A stretch of 64,000 nt of DNA. Source: Pseudomonadales bacterium (GTDB lineage Bacteria > Pseudomonadota > Gammaproteobacteria > Pseudomonadales > Ketobacteraceae). The DNA is taken from positions 124,001-188,000 of the forward strand of contig NZXG01000059.1 of assembly GCA_002701845.1 (NCBI GenBank). The letters run 5' to 3'. Under the pieces are notes generated by a model. The model was not told the origin of the DNA. It ran no database searches and was given only the letters and a program-made list of their open reading frames with translations. A program made the position numbers and the translations under genes. Positions 21,386-30,586 of this stretch are shown here, in pieces; position 1 is the first letter of the stretch, and each line of letters begins with the position of its first letter.

Positions 21386-21391
21386 GATAAA

Positions 21392-22423
21392 TTAATAGCG
21401 GTGACGGTGATGTTGTTTGAAGTGCTCAAGCCGGGCCAGTATAACATCCATTAACTCCCCGGAAAGCTGGGTGTCCACAGGCACGTAGGCAGCCTTCAAA
21501 TGGCGTAGTGCGCGCAGTTTGACGGCATCCTTTTCGGTGGTGAGGATAAAGCCTTCCTCGTAAGGTTCCAGGTCCAGTTCTGTGTAGTCGTGATGATCGT
21601 CAAAAACCACCGGCTCATGGGCAATGTTCATTTGCGCCAGGGTGGCAAAAAACCGTTGCGGATGGCCGATGCCGGCCACCGCGTAAACCTGACCTTGGAG
21701 AGCTGCATCCAGCGCTGCCTCGGATTCTGAATTCAGCGCCACCGGTGGCCCGGCGTTGAGACTGAGAGTGAATTGCGGAACGGACCATTGGGATAACTGT
21801 TTCAGACTGACGTGAGTGCCTGGTCCGTTCACCAGCAACGCATCCACCTCCGCCAGGCGCTCCATGGGCTCCCGCAGCGGCCCCATAGGCAAGGTGTGGC
21901 GGTTGCCAAAACCCCGCTGGCCGTCCACCACCACCAGCTCCAGCGTGCGGGCCAGGGGATAGTGCTGCAGACCGTCATCACTGATCACCACATCCACATC
22001 CCCTGGCTGCAATAATTCCCGTACCGCCGCCGCCCGATCCGGATCCACCACCACCGGGGCCCCGGTGCGCAGATGAATCATCAGCGGTTCATCCCCCACT
22101 ACGCCGGCGGTGTCGGTGGCACTCACCCGATGCGGGTAGCTGGACGCCTCTCCACCATAGCCGCGACTTACCACTCCGGGGTTCCAGCCACGCTGCCGCA
22201 GTTCCTGCAACAATGCCAGAGTTACCGGTGTTTTTCCGGTGCCCCCGACGTTGAGGTTGCCCACCACAATCACCGGTACCGGCGCGTGGTAGGCGGGCCG
22301 GCGACCGGCGAGAAACGCTTTGCGCCGCCAACCGGCCAGGGCGCGAAACAACAATGACGACGGCCACAACAGCCAGCTCAGGGGATGGGAACCATACCAG
22401 ATTGAGGTCAGCAGTTTTTGCAC
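21392..22423 (-). CDS. lpxK: Tetraacyldisaccharide 4'-kinase
   Basis: LpxK phosphorylates the lipid A disaccharide at the 4' position on the cytoplasmic face of the inner membrane. The 343-residue protein has a hydrophobic N-terminal stretch, then the P-loop VGGTGKTP and SDDGLQHYPL. I start at the GTG at 22423, which follows AAGGCGAAC and lies just after the exbD stop; the frame is open further into exbD but without a site. The exbBD-lpxK-kdsB arrangement is conserved in pseudomonads. Confidence 0.94.
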   Translation of the reverse strand: MQKLLTSIWYGSHPLSWLLWPSSLLFRALAGWRRKAFLAGRRPAYHAPVPVIVVGNLNVGGTGKTPVTLALLQELRQRGWNPGVVSRGYGGEASSYPHRVSATDTAGVVGDEPLMIHLRTGAPVVVDPDRAAAVRELLQPGDVDVVISDDGLQHYPLARTLELVVVDGQRGFGNRHTLPMGPLREPMERLAEVDALLVNGPGTHVSLKQLSQWSVPQFTLSLNAGPPVALNSESEAALDAALQGQVYAVAGIGHPQRFFATLAQMNIAHEPVVFDDHHDYTELDLEPYEEGFILTTEKDAVKLRALRHLKAAYVPVDTQLSGELMDVILARLEHFKQHHRHRY

Positions 22424-22430
22424 GTTCGCC

Positions 22431-22847
22431 TTATTGCTCCGGTTGCTGGGCAGTGAGCCGAAGCCGGGTGAAGCCCAACTCACCGGCCACATCCATGGCG
22501 GTCATCACCGCCTGGTGGGTGGCGTTGGCATCCGCCGTAATGATCAGCGGCAATTCCAGATTGCCCTGTGCCTTCTCCCGCAGGGCCCTGGCCAGGGTTT
22601 CCCGTTCCCGGTTCACCAGCCGTTGCTGATCGATGGCGTACTCACCATCGACGCTCACCTCGATCTCGATGAATTCAGGGGTTTCCGCGGCCGAGTCGGC
22701 CACCGCCTCGGGCAGCTGCAGCGTCAATTCCCGCTCCCGGGTAAAGGTGGTGGACACCATAAAGAAAATGAGCAACAAAAAAACCACGTCAATGAGTGGC
22801 GTCAGGTTGACACTGGCCTCTTCCACCGGCTGGCGTTGAAACTTCAC
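22431..22847 (-). CDS. exbD: ExbD/TolR family biopolymer transport protein
   Basis: The 138-residue protein has a short cytoplasmic N-terminus, one membrane helix and a periplasmic domain, the ExbD/TolR layout. The key aspartate lies in LTPLIDVVFLLLIFF, where the family conducts protons. Its start overlaps the end of exbB. No tonB lies nearby, so the partner could be TonB elsewhere or another envelope process; the position next to lpxK is the same as in Pseudomonas. Confidence 0.92.
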   Translation of the reverse strand: MKFQRQPVEEASVNLTPLIDVVFLLLIFFMVSTTFTRERELTLQLPEAVADSAAETPEFIEIEVSVDGEYAIDQQRLVNRERETLARALREKAQGNLELPLIITADANATHQAVMTAMDVAGELGFTRLRLTAQQPEQ

Positions 22848-23485
22848 TTATTCGCACCTTCTGTGGAATCTGCTTCGCGATCACCGTGAATCACATCCAC
22901 CAGTTTGACGGCGTCCTGTTCCATCAGTACCGCGATCTCGTCGATGCGGCGGGAAAAAAAACGATGGAAAAACAGCGCCGGAATCGCCACCACCAGACCG
23001 GCCGCGGTGGTGTACAACGCTTCGGAAATACCCCCGGCCAGAACCGCGGGATTGCCCGCGCCCTCCATGACGATGGCATTGAAAACCTTGATCATGCCGA
23101 TGACCGTACCCAACAGCCCCAACAGTGGCGCTACCGCGGCAATGGATCCCAGCAAATTCAGAAACCGGCCCATTTCATGAATTTCATGAGTGGCGGTGTC
23201 CACGATGGCTTCCTTCATGATATCCCGGCCGTGTTTGGCGTTGATCAAGCCCGCCGCCAGCACCCGTCCCAGGGGCGAGGAATCCCGCAGATCCTTCACT
23301 TTTTTGCCATCCAGCTTGCCGTGCTTGACCCACCCCCAGACCTGAGCAATCAGGTTGCGGGGGCTGATGCGGTTGATCCGCAGCGCCCACAGCCGCTCGA
23401 CGATAATGGCCAGAGCCAGAATTGAACAAAGGATAATGGGGTACATAACCACGCCCCCACTGAGAATAACGTCAAGCACTCGCAC
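22844..23485 (-). CDS. exbB: ExbB/TolQ/MotA family proton channel protein
   Basis: The 213-residue protein has three predicted membrane helices (roughly 10-30, 110-135 and 155-180) and the MotA/TolQ/ExbB core: LNLLGSIAAVAPLLGLLGTV, then ALYTTAAGLVVAIPA. With ExbD it should form an inner-membrane energy-transducing motor. It overlaps exbD by the ATGA arrangement. An extended -10-like TGCTAGAGT lies about 50 bases upstream on the minus strand and may begin the exbB-exbD-lpxK-kdsB-ptp-murB transcript. Confidence 0.92.
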   Translation of the reverse strand: MRVLDVILSGGVVMYPIILCSILALAIIVERLWALRINRISPRNLIAQVWGWVKHGKLDGKKVKDLRDSSPLGRVLAAGLINAKHGRDIMKEAIVDTATHEIHEMGRFLNLLGSIAAVAPLLGLLGTVIGMIKVFNAIVMEGAGNPAVLAGGISEALYTTAAGLVVAIPALFFHRFFSRRIDEIAVLMEQDAVKLVDVIHGDREADSTEGANK

Positions 23486-23526
23486 GCGCTGTAATCTCCT
23501 ATTTTTAAACCGGTTTTACTCTAGCA

Positions 23527-23562
23527 CAGTGGCGCCCGTTTTCGAACATGGAAGCGCCACTG
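23527..23562. repeat. Perfect 9-bp inverted repeat between comEC and exbB
   Basis: CAGTGGCGC (23527-23535) and GCGCCACTG (23554-23562) are exact reverse complements, 18 bases apart, and lie between the comEC stop and exbB. There is no T run, so it is not a clear terminator. The possible -10 of exbB (TAGAGT) abuts it, so it could be an operator or an mRNA 3' end. Confidence 0.5.
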
Positions 23563-23572
23563 CAGGCGTTTT

Positions 23573-25822
23573 TCAGGGCTGCCAGGTCCGCGGGCTGGCT
23601 GCGGCCGGCCCCAGATACCAACCCACCGGTCCCTTCTCCCGCCCCGCCAGCGGCCCCTGCAACAGATGGCGGGAGATTCCTGCCTGTCGCAAGCGGGACT
23701 CAAACGCCGGCGCCGGCGGTCGGGCACTGAAAACAATCGCCCCCGGCGCCAAATGATTCAACAGTTCCGCCACCACCGGTTGTTCCCGCTCCAGATCCAG
23801 CACCAGTACATCGAAGCGGCGTCCGGCCAGTTGCGTCGCAATCTCCCGCTGGCCCCGCAAGGTCGGCGAGGACCAGTACAACCAGCGAAGCTCCGACCAG
23901 ACAAAAGCCAGGGCGCAAAGGTCCCGGGGTTTGGTTGCCCGCCAGATCTCCAGTTGCAAAGTGCCGTGGTCAGGGCCGGGCTCCTGACAGGGGTCGGTGA
24001 AATGCAACGCACGCACCCGGTTGACCCCCAGCGGATCGGAGGACGTTTCCAGCGTGGTGAGAACCGGTCCGGACGCCTGCCATAAACTGAGGCTGTGACT
24101 CAGATCCAGCTCTCCCGGCGGCATCACAACACCCCATTGCGCCAGGCGCTGGCTCTGCCAGCGGGCCAACACCCGGGGCCAGTGACCGCCCGCCAGGAAT
24201 TGCACTTGCCCCGGTGCCAACAGGGTAATACGGGCGCCACCTCCGCCTTCGATATACAACCCGGGCGGCGGCCCCGGGGGCCAGAACATGGGCACCAATA
24301 GCACCCAGCCCCAGATCCGCCCCGGCATTCCGGCGCTGAGCAGCCACAACACGCCCACCAGCCCCAGCAACATGGGCAGAGGACCACTGTCAGCCACTTG
24401 CCACACGCCATAGGGCCAGCGGGCACCCCATTGCAACCCCCAAAGCAACAGGTCCTGAATCCAGATGGCCAGTTGCAAGGCCCCGTCCACCGCGGCGCCG
24501 AACAGCGGCCAGAGCACACCCCAGAGCAACACCAGGGGCACCACCAGAAAACCGATGACCGGGATCGCCACCAGATTGGTCAGCGCGGAGATCAGCGATA
24601 CCGATTGCACCAGCCATAATAATATCGGCGCCAGGCCAGCCCATAATCCCAACTGCACCTGAAGCCAGCGACGCCCCCGGCCGGCCGCTACCACCTGCCC
24701 ACCCACCACCCAAAGAATCACGAACACCGCCGCGAAAGAAAGCCAGAAGCCCAGGCTCAGACAGGCCAGCGGATCCCACACTAACACCAGACAAAATGCG
24801 CAGGCCAGGGCAAACCAGAGCTGGCGGGCAAAGCCCAGCAGCAGCAACACCAGGAACACAGTTAACATAATCAGCGCCCGCTGGGTGGGCAACGCAAACC
24901 CGGCCATGGCGGCGTACCCCAATGCCACCAGCCAGCCCAGAACGGCACCACCATGAGCCGCGGGAACACGATGAGTCAGCCATTGCCAGCGCCGTAGCAG
25001 TGGCAGACTGAACCAGTATACGAATCCCGCCACCAGCCCGATATGGAGACCGGAGATGGCCACCAGGTGAGTGGTTCCGGTGCGATTGAAAACCTCCCAA
25101 TGCGACCCGCTCATCAGGCTGCGATCCCCGGTGAGCAGTGCCAGAATCACCGGCTGTGACGCCAGCGCAGACCAGCCGGGCGCTTCCGGCCGCTGGGCCA
25201 GGTAGCGATTGAAGCGGGATCGCAGCCGGTTGACGGAAAGCCCGGATGCCCGCAACGTTTGCGGTGTGGTGCCTTTCACCAGCGCCAGCCGGGCCACCAG
25301 ATGTTGGGTCAGCATCCAGCGCTGAACATCAAAGCCGCTATCGCTGGCGGCACGGGAGCGTTTGGGACGCACTCGGAGTTGCACCCGCTCCCCGGGCTGC
25401 AATGTCACCTGATTGTCATAAACCGTCAATTCCACCCGTGGTGGCCACCAGGTCCACCAACCGGCACGGAACCGACCACAGGGATCCAGCGCCGATCCCA
25501 GGCAATCCACGGACAGTCGGAAACGGCGACTGTAGTCACCCCACTGGGGGATGTCCACCACTGTACCGGTAAGGATATATTGCTGCGACTGCTGCAGGGC
25601 CCAGGGTTGCAGGCTTTGTTTGGCCAGCCCTCCCACTGTCACTCCCAAGGGCAGAGAAACTGCAGCAATCAGCCATTGCCGGCGCACAACAGTGGGGCCA
25701 GTAAACCCGGCCGGCAACGCGGGCATAATCACGCCCGCCAGCACCAGTATCAGCCGCCACTCCGCCGGTGCAAGCACCGCGGCCACGATCCCGGCAGGCA
25801 ACCCCAACAGCAGGCCCCACAT
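23573..25822 (-). CDS. comEC: ComEC/Rec2 family DNA uptake channel protein
   Basis: The 749-residue, highly hydrophobic protein has an N-terminal DUF4131-like part, then the Competence domain with the family's HLVAISGLHIGLVAG at about residue 250 and a series of membrane helices to about 500. ComEC carries single-stranded DNA through the inner membrane in transformation. The C-terminal 250 residues occupy the place of the metallo-beta-lactamase-like domain, but I find neither DVGQG nor any HxHxDH, so the metal site is absent (see findings). Whether it still supports transformation is open. Confidence 0.9.
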   Translation of the reverse strand: MWGLLLGLPAGIVAAVLAPAEWRLILVLAGVIMPALPAGFTGPTVVRRQWLIAAVSLPLGVTVGGLAKQSLQPWALQQSQQYILTGTVVDIPQWGDYSRRFRLSVDCLGSALDPCGRFRAGWWTWWPPRVELTVYDNQVTLQPGERVQLRVRPKRSRAASDSGFDVQRWMLTQHLVARLALVKGTTPQTLRASGLSVNRLRSRFNRYLAQRPEAPGWSALASQPVILALLTGDRSLMSGSHWEVFNRTGTTHLVAISGLHIGLVAGFVYWFSLPLLRRWQWLTHRVPAAHGGAVLGWLVALGYAAMAGFALPTQRALIMLTVFLVLLLLGFARQLWFALACAFCLVLVWDPLACLSLGFWLSFAAVFVILWVVGGQVVAAGRGRRWLQVQLGLWAGLAPILLWLVQSVSLISALTNLVAIPVIGFLVVPLVLLWGVLWPLFGAAVDGALQLAIWIQDLLLWGLQWGARWPYGVWQVADSGPLPMLLGLVGVLWLLSAGMPGRIWGWVLLVPMFWPPGPPPGLYIEGGGGARITLLAPGQVQFLAGGHWPRVLARWQSQRLAQWGVVMPPGELDLSHSLSLWQASGPVLTTLETSSDPLGVNRVRALHFTDPCQEPGPDHGTLQLEIWRATKPRDLCALAFVWSELRWLYWSSPTLRGQREIATQLAGRRFDVLVLDLEREQPVVAELLNHLAPGAIVFSARPPAPAFESRLRQAGISRHLLQGPLAGREKGPVGWYLGPAAASPRTWQP

Positions 25823-25882
25823 CTAGTGTTAGCGCCCCATTCTCGGCATAATAGGCGGCCTTATGCAGGAATCAGGTAAGCA

Positions 25883-26455
25883 TTGGCCTTGAAGAATATA
25901 TTGAAAAAATACATTCCGGCGCCTCATACCATCACGGAGAACCGCTGGATTGCGAAGCTCGGGCCAAGAATCAAGGATCCCAACCTTTGGCACCTGAACC
26001 GGCGCTCGGTGTCCGCCGGCGTGTTTGCCGGCATCCTGTGCGCGTTTATTCCCCTGCCAGTACAGATTTTCGTGGCGATCTTTCTGTGTTTTTTCATCCA
26101 TGGCAATCTACCCATTTCGGTGGCGGCCACCTGGGTGAGCAATCCTTTTACCTATCTGCCGTTATATTATTTTTGTTTCGAGGTGGGCGCCATGATTACC
26201 GGGGTACCGGTGGATACCAGTGGCAGTCCCATTAAAGTGAACTTTGGAATCATTCTGTCGGACTTCGACGTGTTTATCACCCAGCTGGCGCAGCTGGGCT
26301 GGAAATCCATTCGCCCCCTGTTTATCGGTTGCACCATTGTCGGCTTGCTCAGCGCAGGGCTCAGCTTCGTGGCGGTGCGCCTGCTTTGGCGCCTGCATAT
26401 CATTAGTGCCTGGAAGCGCCGACGGCAGCGACGCCGTCATCCCACGCCGCCCTGA
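25883..26455 (+). CDS. DUF2062 domain membrane protein
   Basis: The 190-residue protein contains the DUF2062 motif region DPNLWHLNRRSVSAGV and a following helix pair rich in Ile, Phe and Pro (CAFIPLPVQIF), then another hydrophobic stretch near the end, so two to four membrane helices. Its function is unknown. The same gene lies beside comEC in Pseudomonas. The start is a TTG at 25883 or 25889; no ATG precedes the conserved part. It ends with an unusually basic, Arg-rich tail. It is divergent from comEC with 60 bases between. Confidence 0.82.
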   Translation: MALKNILKKYIPAPHTITENRWIAKLGPRIKDPNLWHLNRRSVSAGVFAGILCAFIPLPVQIFVAIFLCFFIHGNLPISVAATWVSNPFTYLPLYYFCFEVGAMITGVPVDTSGSPIKVNFGIILSDFDVFITQLAQLGWKSIRPLFIGCTIVGLLSAGLSFVAVRLLWRLHIISAWKRRRQRRRHPTPP

Positions 26456-26482
26456 ACGGCGACTGTCTTTGGCGCATTGCCA

Positions 26483-27187
26483 TCAAAGTGCCGCCAGGGC
26501 TTCCCGCTCCAGCTGGCTTAGCACCCCATCCTCCATCTTCACCACCCGGGCGCCCTGGCGGGCCAGTCCCAGATCATGGGTGACAATCAAAAACGACGTT
26601 CCCAGGCTGCGATTGAGTTCCTGCATCAGTTGCTGGATTTCCCGCGCCGTATGCACATCCAGATTACCCGTGGGCTCATCGGCCATCACACAATCCGGCG
26701 CCGTCACCAGGGCCCGGGCAATGGCCACCCGCTGGCGCTCACCGCCGGAAAGCTCCGCCGGTTTATGGGTCAACCGGTGCCCCAGCCCCACCCGTTCCAG
26801 CATGGCACCGGCCTGCTGCTTCACCTCCGCCATGGGCATTTTACGCAGCAGCAGCGGCATGGCCACATTCTCCAGGGCGGTGAATTCCGGCAACAAATGA
26901 TGAAACTGATAGACGAAACCAATGTGCCGATTGCGAATCACACCCCGCTGCTTGTCATTGAGCGAGCTGAAGTCCTGGCCGTTGATCAACACACTGCCGG
27001 CACTGGGCACGTCGAGTCCGCTGAGCAGGTGCAACAAGGTGGTTTTACCGGAACCGGAATTACCGACGATAGCCACAAACTCACCCCGCGCCAGAGTGAA
27101 GTCCACCTGTTTAAGCACTTCCACCTGGTTGGGGCCCTCGGCAAACCGCTTGCTGAGATTGCGGCATTCCAGCACGGCTTCACTCAT
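26483..27187 (-). CDS. lolD: Lipoprotein-releasing ABC transporter ATPase LolD
   Basis: LolD powers extraction of outer-membrane lipoproteins from the inner membrane for LolA. The 234-residue ATPase has Walker A GNSGSGKT (42-49), Q-loop [11 protein letters not shown], which matches LolD, signature LSGGERQR and Walker B VMADEPTG followed by the H-loop THD. It overlaps the lolC/E stop by eight bases, so the two are cotranscribed and coupled. Confidence 0.95.
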   Translation of the reverse strand: MSEAVLECRNLSKRFAEGPNQVEVLKQVDFTLARGEFVAIVGNSGSGKTTLLHLLSGLDVPSAGSVLINGQDFSSLNDKQRGVIRNRHIGFVYQFHHLLPEFTALENVAMPLLLRKMPMAEVKQQAGAMLERVGLGHRLTHKPAELSGGERQRVAIARALVTAPDCVMADEPTGNLDVHTAREIQQLMQELNRSLGTSFLIVTHDLGLARQGARVVKMEDGVLSQLEREALAAL

Positions 27188-28415
27188 AGCGCAACGCCTC
27201 CGCCGGCTGTACCCGGGCGGCCTTGCGCGCGGGGTAGAGGGTGGCCAGAAAACTCATCAGAAAACCCATGCCGCTGACGAACAGCACGTTGCCCCAGCGC
27301 AGTTCCGACGGCAGATAGTTCACAAAATACTGCTCGAACAGTTTGGTGTGCAGCACCTGCTCCAGCCAAAGCGCAAAGTCACTGATGTTCAACGCCACCA
27401 ACACTCCCAGACCGGTGCCCGCCAGAGTGCCCAGCACACCGATAAAACTGCCCTGCACCATAAAAATACCGGTAATGGTTCCGGGGGAGGCACCCAGGGT
27501 GCGCAGAATGGCAATATCCGATTTCTTATCGGTCACCACCATTACCAGACTGGAGACAATATTGAACGCCGCCACCGCCACGATTAGCAGCAGCAACAGG
27601 GCCATCATGGTTTTTTCCATTTTAATGGCCTGAAACAGGGTGCCGTGGGTACGGGTCCAGTCGGTGGCATAGAACTGCTGATCCTGTTGCGAGGCCAGGT
27701 CCCAGGCCACCCGGCCGGCCTGAAACAAATCCTTTACTTTCAGCCGCACACCTTCCACCTTGCCTTTGATGCGCGCCAGCCGGGCGGCGTCTTCCAGATG
27801 CACAAAACCCACCATACCATCCAGCTCCGCTCCCACCCGGAAGGTTCCCACCAGATTAAAGCGTTTGAAACGGGGAATGATGCCCGCCGGGGTGACCGCC
27901 GCCTCCGGCAATACCAGAGTGACTTTATCGCCAATCACCAGCCCCAGTTTGCGGGCCAGGGCGGAGCCCAGAATGATATTGAAACTGCCTGGCTGCAATT
28001 CCTGCAGCGAGCCGGATTCAAGGTGCTGGGGCAGGATCGACACCTGGCTTTCGAAGTCAGGATGAATGCCGCTGACAAAGGCCGAATCCACCGCGCCCTT
28101 ATTACTGAGCAGACCCTGTAACTGAATAAAAGGGGCGGCGCCTTCAACCTGGGGATGACGATCGGCCTGGGCCACCAGATCACGCCAGTTGGAAAACGGC
28201 TGGTAGCCCACCACGCTGGCCTGGGGCACCATCCCCAGAATGCGCCGTTGCAACTCCCGATCAAAACCGTTCATCACCGACAGCACCACGATCAATACCA
28301 TAACCCCCAGGGTCAACCCCAGGATGGAGGTCAGGGAAATGAACGAAATAAAATGGTTCCGCCGTTTGGCCCTGGTGTAACGTAATCCGACGTAAAGAGA
28401 GACTGGTCTGAACAT
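27180..28415 (-). CDS. Lipoprotein-releasing ABC transporter permease, LolC/LolE family
   Basis: The 411-residue protein has four predicted membrane helices, one at the N-terminus and three in the last 150 residues, around a large periplasmic MacB-like domain. The start region, [19 protein letters not shown], and [23 protein letters not shown] are family signatures. Only one permease gene accompanies lolD; many gammaproteobacteria have both lolC and lolE. It may work as a homodimer (LolF-like) or with a partner encoded elsewhere, so I give no symbol. Start chosen as the ATG at 28415 by family comparison; 28424 is an alternative. Confidence 0.92.
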   Translation of the reverse strand: MFRPVSLYVGLRYTRAKRRNHFISFISLTSILGLTLGVMVLIVVLSVMNGFDRELQRRILGMVPQASVVGYQPFSNWRDLVAQADRHPQVEGAAPFIQLQGLLSNKGAVDSAFVSGIHPDFESQVSILPQHLESGSLQELQPGSFNIILGSALARKLGLVIGDKVTLVLPEAAVTPAGIIPRFKRFNLVGTFRVGAELDGMVGFVHLEDAARLARIKGKVEGVRLKVKDLFQAGRVAWDLASQQDQQFYATDWTRTHGTLFQAIKMEKTMMALLLLLIVAVAAFNIVSSLVMVVTDKKSDIAILRTLGASPGTITGIFMVQGSFIGVLGTLAGTGLGVLVALNISDFALWLEQVLHTKLFEQYFVNYLPSELRWGNVLFVSGMGFLMSFLATLYPARKAARVQPAEALRYE

Positions 28416-28555
28416 GGTGCGCATTAAACCACAGGGTAACCGCCAGCGCCACGTGTGGATGGCATTCGCGCCATGCATTCCGCGCCTGCCAAGGCTAAAC
28501 TGTGAAGCAAAGCCCGGGCAGCGAAACCCAGGGGAGTCAACAAGGGGAGTGAACT

Positions 28556-29131
28556 ATGGAACGGCGGGATTTTTATCGGATCGAGGACAGCGTTCATCTC
28601 GTTAAAACACCCATTGAAAAGCACCTGCTCAGTGACGATCCCTACCAGGAGCAATACGGTCTGCCGCGGGAAGTGCTGCTGGTGAATCAATTACAATCGT
28701 TGGACAACGACAGTCGGGATCTGTTGCGTCAGGTGGGGGACAGCAACCGGGCCCTGGGCAGTTATCTGCGTTACCTGGAGCAAAAAGTGGAGCTGCTGGC
28801 CCGGTATGTGGTCAGTCATGACCGCCGGTTGAGTCAGCGGGAAACCGTCAGTCTCAGCGAGGGGGGTATATCGTTCTACCAGGGCCAGACATTACGCCCT
28901 GACTCCTATCTGCATCTGGTTCTGGTGTTGTTCCCCGGCTATACCACCATCGCCGCCCTGGCGCAGGTGAAAAGCTGTGAGAAAGTGGCTGAACAGCCGG
29001 ATATCTACCGGGTGGGCACCGAGTTTGAAGTGCTGCTGGAAGCCGACCGCAAGCAAATCGTCCGCCATCTGCGGCGTTTGCAAAGCCGGGAGATTCGTGA
29101 ACAATCCCAAGGTTCCGATGAAAACAATTAG
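28556..29131 (+). CDS. PilZ domain protein, putative c-di-GMP effector
   Basis: The 191-residue soluble protein starts with ERRDFYRIED, an RRxxxR-type c-di-GMP binding motif, and has LSEGGISF, matching (D/N)xSxxG loosely, at about residue 99. Between the two motifs lies a helical insert of about 80 residues with coiled-coil character (NRALGSYLRYLEQKVEL). A similar gene lies at this place in Pseudomonas. It is divergent from lolC/E with a GGGGAG site. Function beyond possible c-di-GMP binding is unknown. Confidence 0.78.
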   Translation: MERRDFYRIEDSVHLVKTPIEKHLLSDDPYQEQYGLPREVLLVNQLQSLDNDSRDLLRQVGDSNRALGSYLRYLEQKVELLARYVVSHDRRLSQRETVSLSEGGISFYQGQTLRPDSYLHLVLVLFPGYTTIAALAQVKSCEKVAEQPDIYRVGTEFEVLLEADRKQIVRHLRRLQSREIREQSQGSDENN

Positions 29132-29197
29132 CGAAACCAAAGATTTATCTGCTATAAATAAAAGATAGTCAACACCATCAGCCCAAGGGTCTGAACC

Positions 29198-29491
29198 ATG
29201 AATTTGATCGAAAAGTCCTTATTTGCCGGTGTTTTATTGCTGGGCAGCAGCACCGTGCTGGCCACCAATCTGAGCACGCCGGTGCCGGTGGGCCAGCAGG
29301 GCGGGCAATATGCCGGCGAGGCACGGCCCCGCGCCGGCCTGACCAAAGCCCAGGTAAGCGAACGCTTTGGCGCACCGGGGCAAAAAGTGGCAGCCGTGGG
29401 CGATCCCCCCATCAGTCGTTGGGTTTACGAGCACTACACCGTGTATTTCGAGTACGATCACGTCATCCATAGCGTCCTGCATCAGAACTGA
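29198..29491 (+). CDS. Small exported protein of unknown function
   Basis: A 97-residue protein with a signal peptide (about residues 1-22, ending TVLA) and a conserved-looking domain from about 45: GLTKAQVSERFGAPGQKVAAVGDPP followed by ISRWVYEHYTVYFEYD. This resembles the small alpha/beta fold of SmpA/BamE-type proteins, where a helix is followed by paired strands, but it has no lipobox. Similar short proteins occur in pseudomonads as uncharacterised genes. An AAGGG site precedes the ATG. No function should be assigned. Confidence 0.75.
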   Translation: MNLIEKSLFAGVLLLGSSTVLATNLSTPVPVGQQGGQYAGEARPRAGLTKAQVSERFGAPGQKVAAVGDPPISRWVYEHYTVYFEYDHVIHSVLHQN

Positions 29492-29560
29492 CCACCTCTT
29501 TCCAGCGCGGCGGTAATACGCTATGTTACCGCCACGTTTCCCGATCTCAGATCCAAATAC

Positions 29561-30586
29561 ATGAGTCAAAACTTCCAGTGGCTTCCGGAGTGGGCCGGAC
29601 AACAGGCCGTGCTGCTGGCCTGGCCCCATCAGGACACCGACTGGCGCCCCTGGCTGGCGGACATTGAACAAGACTATGTCGCATTGGCCAGCGCCATTGC
29701 CGGTGCTGCCACCCCGCTGATTCTGTGCCGCGGCCCGGCTCACCAGGCGCATATTGCCGGGCTGCTGACCCACTGCGGTCCTTACCGGCCCCGCTACGTG
29801 GTGGCGGACTATAACGACACCTGGTGCCGGGATTACGGGCCATTGTGCCTTGGCGATGGCCCGCAACGGCAGTTACTGGATTTTCGCTTCACCGGCTGGG
29901 GTGATAAATATGAGGCTCACCTGGATGACGCCATCAACCGCCAGCTGGAGGCCCTCTGGCAGGCACCGCTAAGGTCGGTGCCGTTTGAACTGGAAGGGGG
30001 CAGCGTGGACACCGACGGTGCCGGCACTCTGCTCACTACCGAGCATTGCCTGCTGCACAGCAACCGCAATGCCGGTATGCAGCGGTGGGACATCGAAGAA
30101 CTGCTGCGCAATACCCTGGGCCTAACGCGCATCCTCTGGCTGAGTGAGGGGGCGCTGCTGGGGGATGACACCGACAGTCATATCGATAATCTGGCCCGCT
30201 TTTGTGATCCCGGCACCATCGCCTATTGTCATTGTGACAATCCTGAGGACCCGCATTACGCGCCGTTGACCGCCATGGAACACCAGTTACAGGGTTTTAC
30301 CCGCAGCGACGGATCACCCTACCGCCTGCAGCCTTTGCCCCTTCCCAGCCCCCGGTTTGACCAGGGCGGGCAGCGGTTGCCGGCCAGTTACGTGAATTTC
30401 CTGATCCTTAACGATCGCGTGATCATGCCGGTGTTCGATAGCCCGGAAGATGCCCTGGCCCGGGAACGGTTGAGTGATTGCTTCCCGGGTAAAACCATTG
30501 TTACGGTACCGGGGGGCAACCTGATCCGGCAGTTCGGAGGCCCCCACTGTGCCACCATGCAGTTAGCGGAGGGAACACTGCGATGA
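29561..30586 (+). CDS. aguA: Agmatine deiminase (PPAD family)
   Basis: The 341-residue protein belongs to the peptidyl-arginine/agmatine deiminase family, which turns agmatine into N-carbamoylputrescine and ammonia. NDTWCRDYGP at about 85-94 holds conserved Asp and Arg residues, ELEGGSVDTDG and DDTDSHIDNLARF follow, and Cys330 in GGPHCATMQ is the expected nucleophile. Its stop overlaps the start of the N-carbamoylputrescine amidase gene (ATGA), which supports the agmatine role strongly. No ribosome site is obvious before its ATG. Confidence 0.9.
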   Translation: MSQNFQWLPEWAGQQAVLLAWPHQDTDWRPWLADIEQDYVALASAIAGAATPLILCRGPAHQAHIAGLLTHCGPYRPRYVVADYNDTWCRDYGPLCLGDGPQRQLLDFRFTGWGDKYEAHLDDAINRQLEALWQAPLRSVPFELEGGSVDTDGAGTLLTTEHCLLHSNRNAGMQRWDIEELLRNTLGLTRILWLSEGALLGDDTDSHIDNLARFCDPGTIAYCHCDNPEDPHYAPLTAMEHQLQGFTRSDGSPYRLQPLPLPSPRFDQGGQRLPASYVNFLILNDRVIMPVFDSPEDALARERLSDCFPGKTIVTVPGGNLIRQFGGPHCATMQLAEGTLR

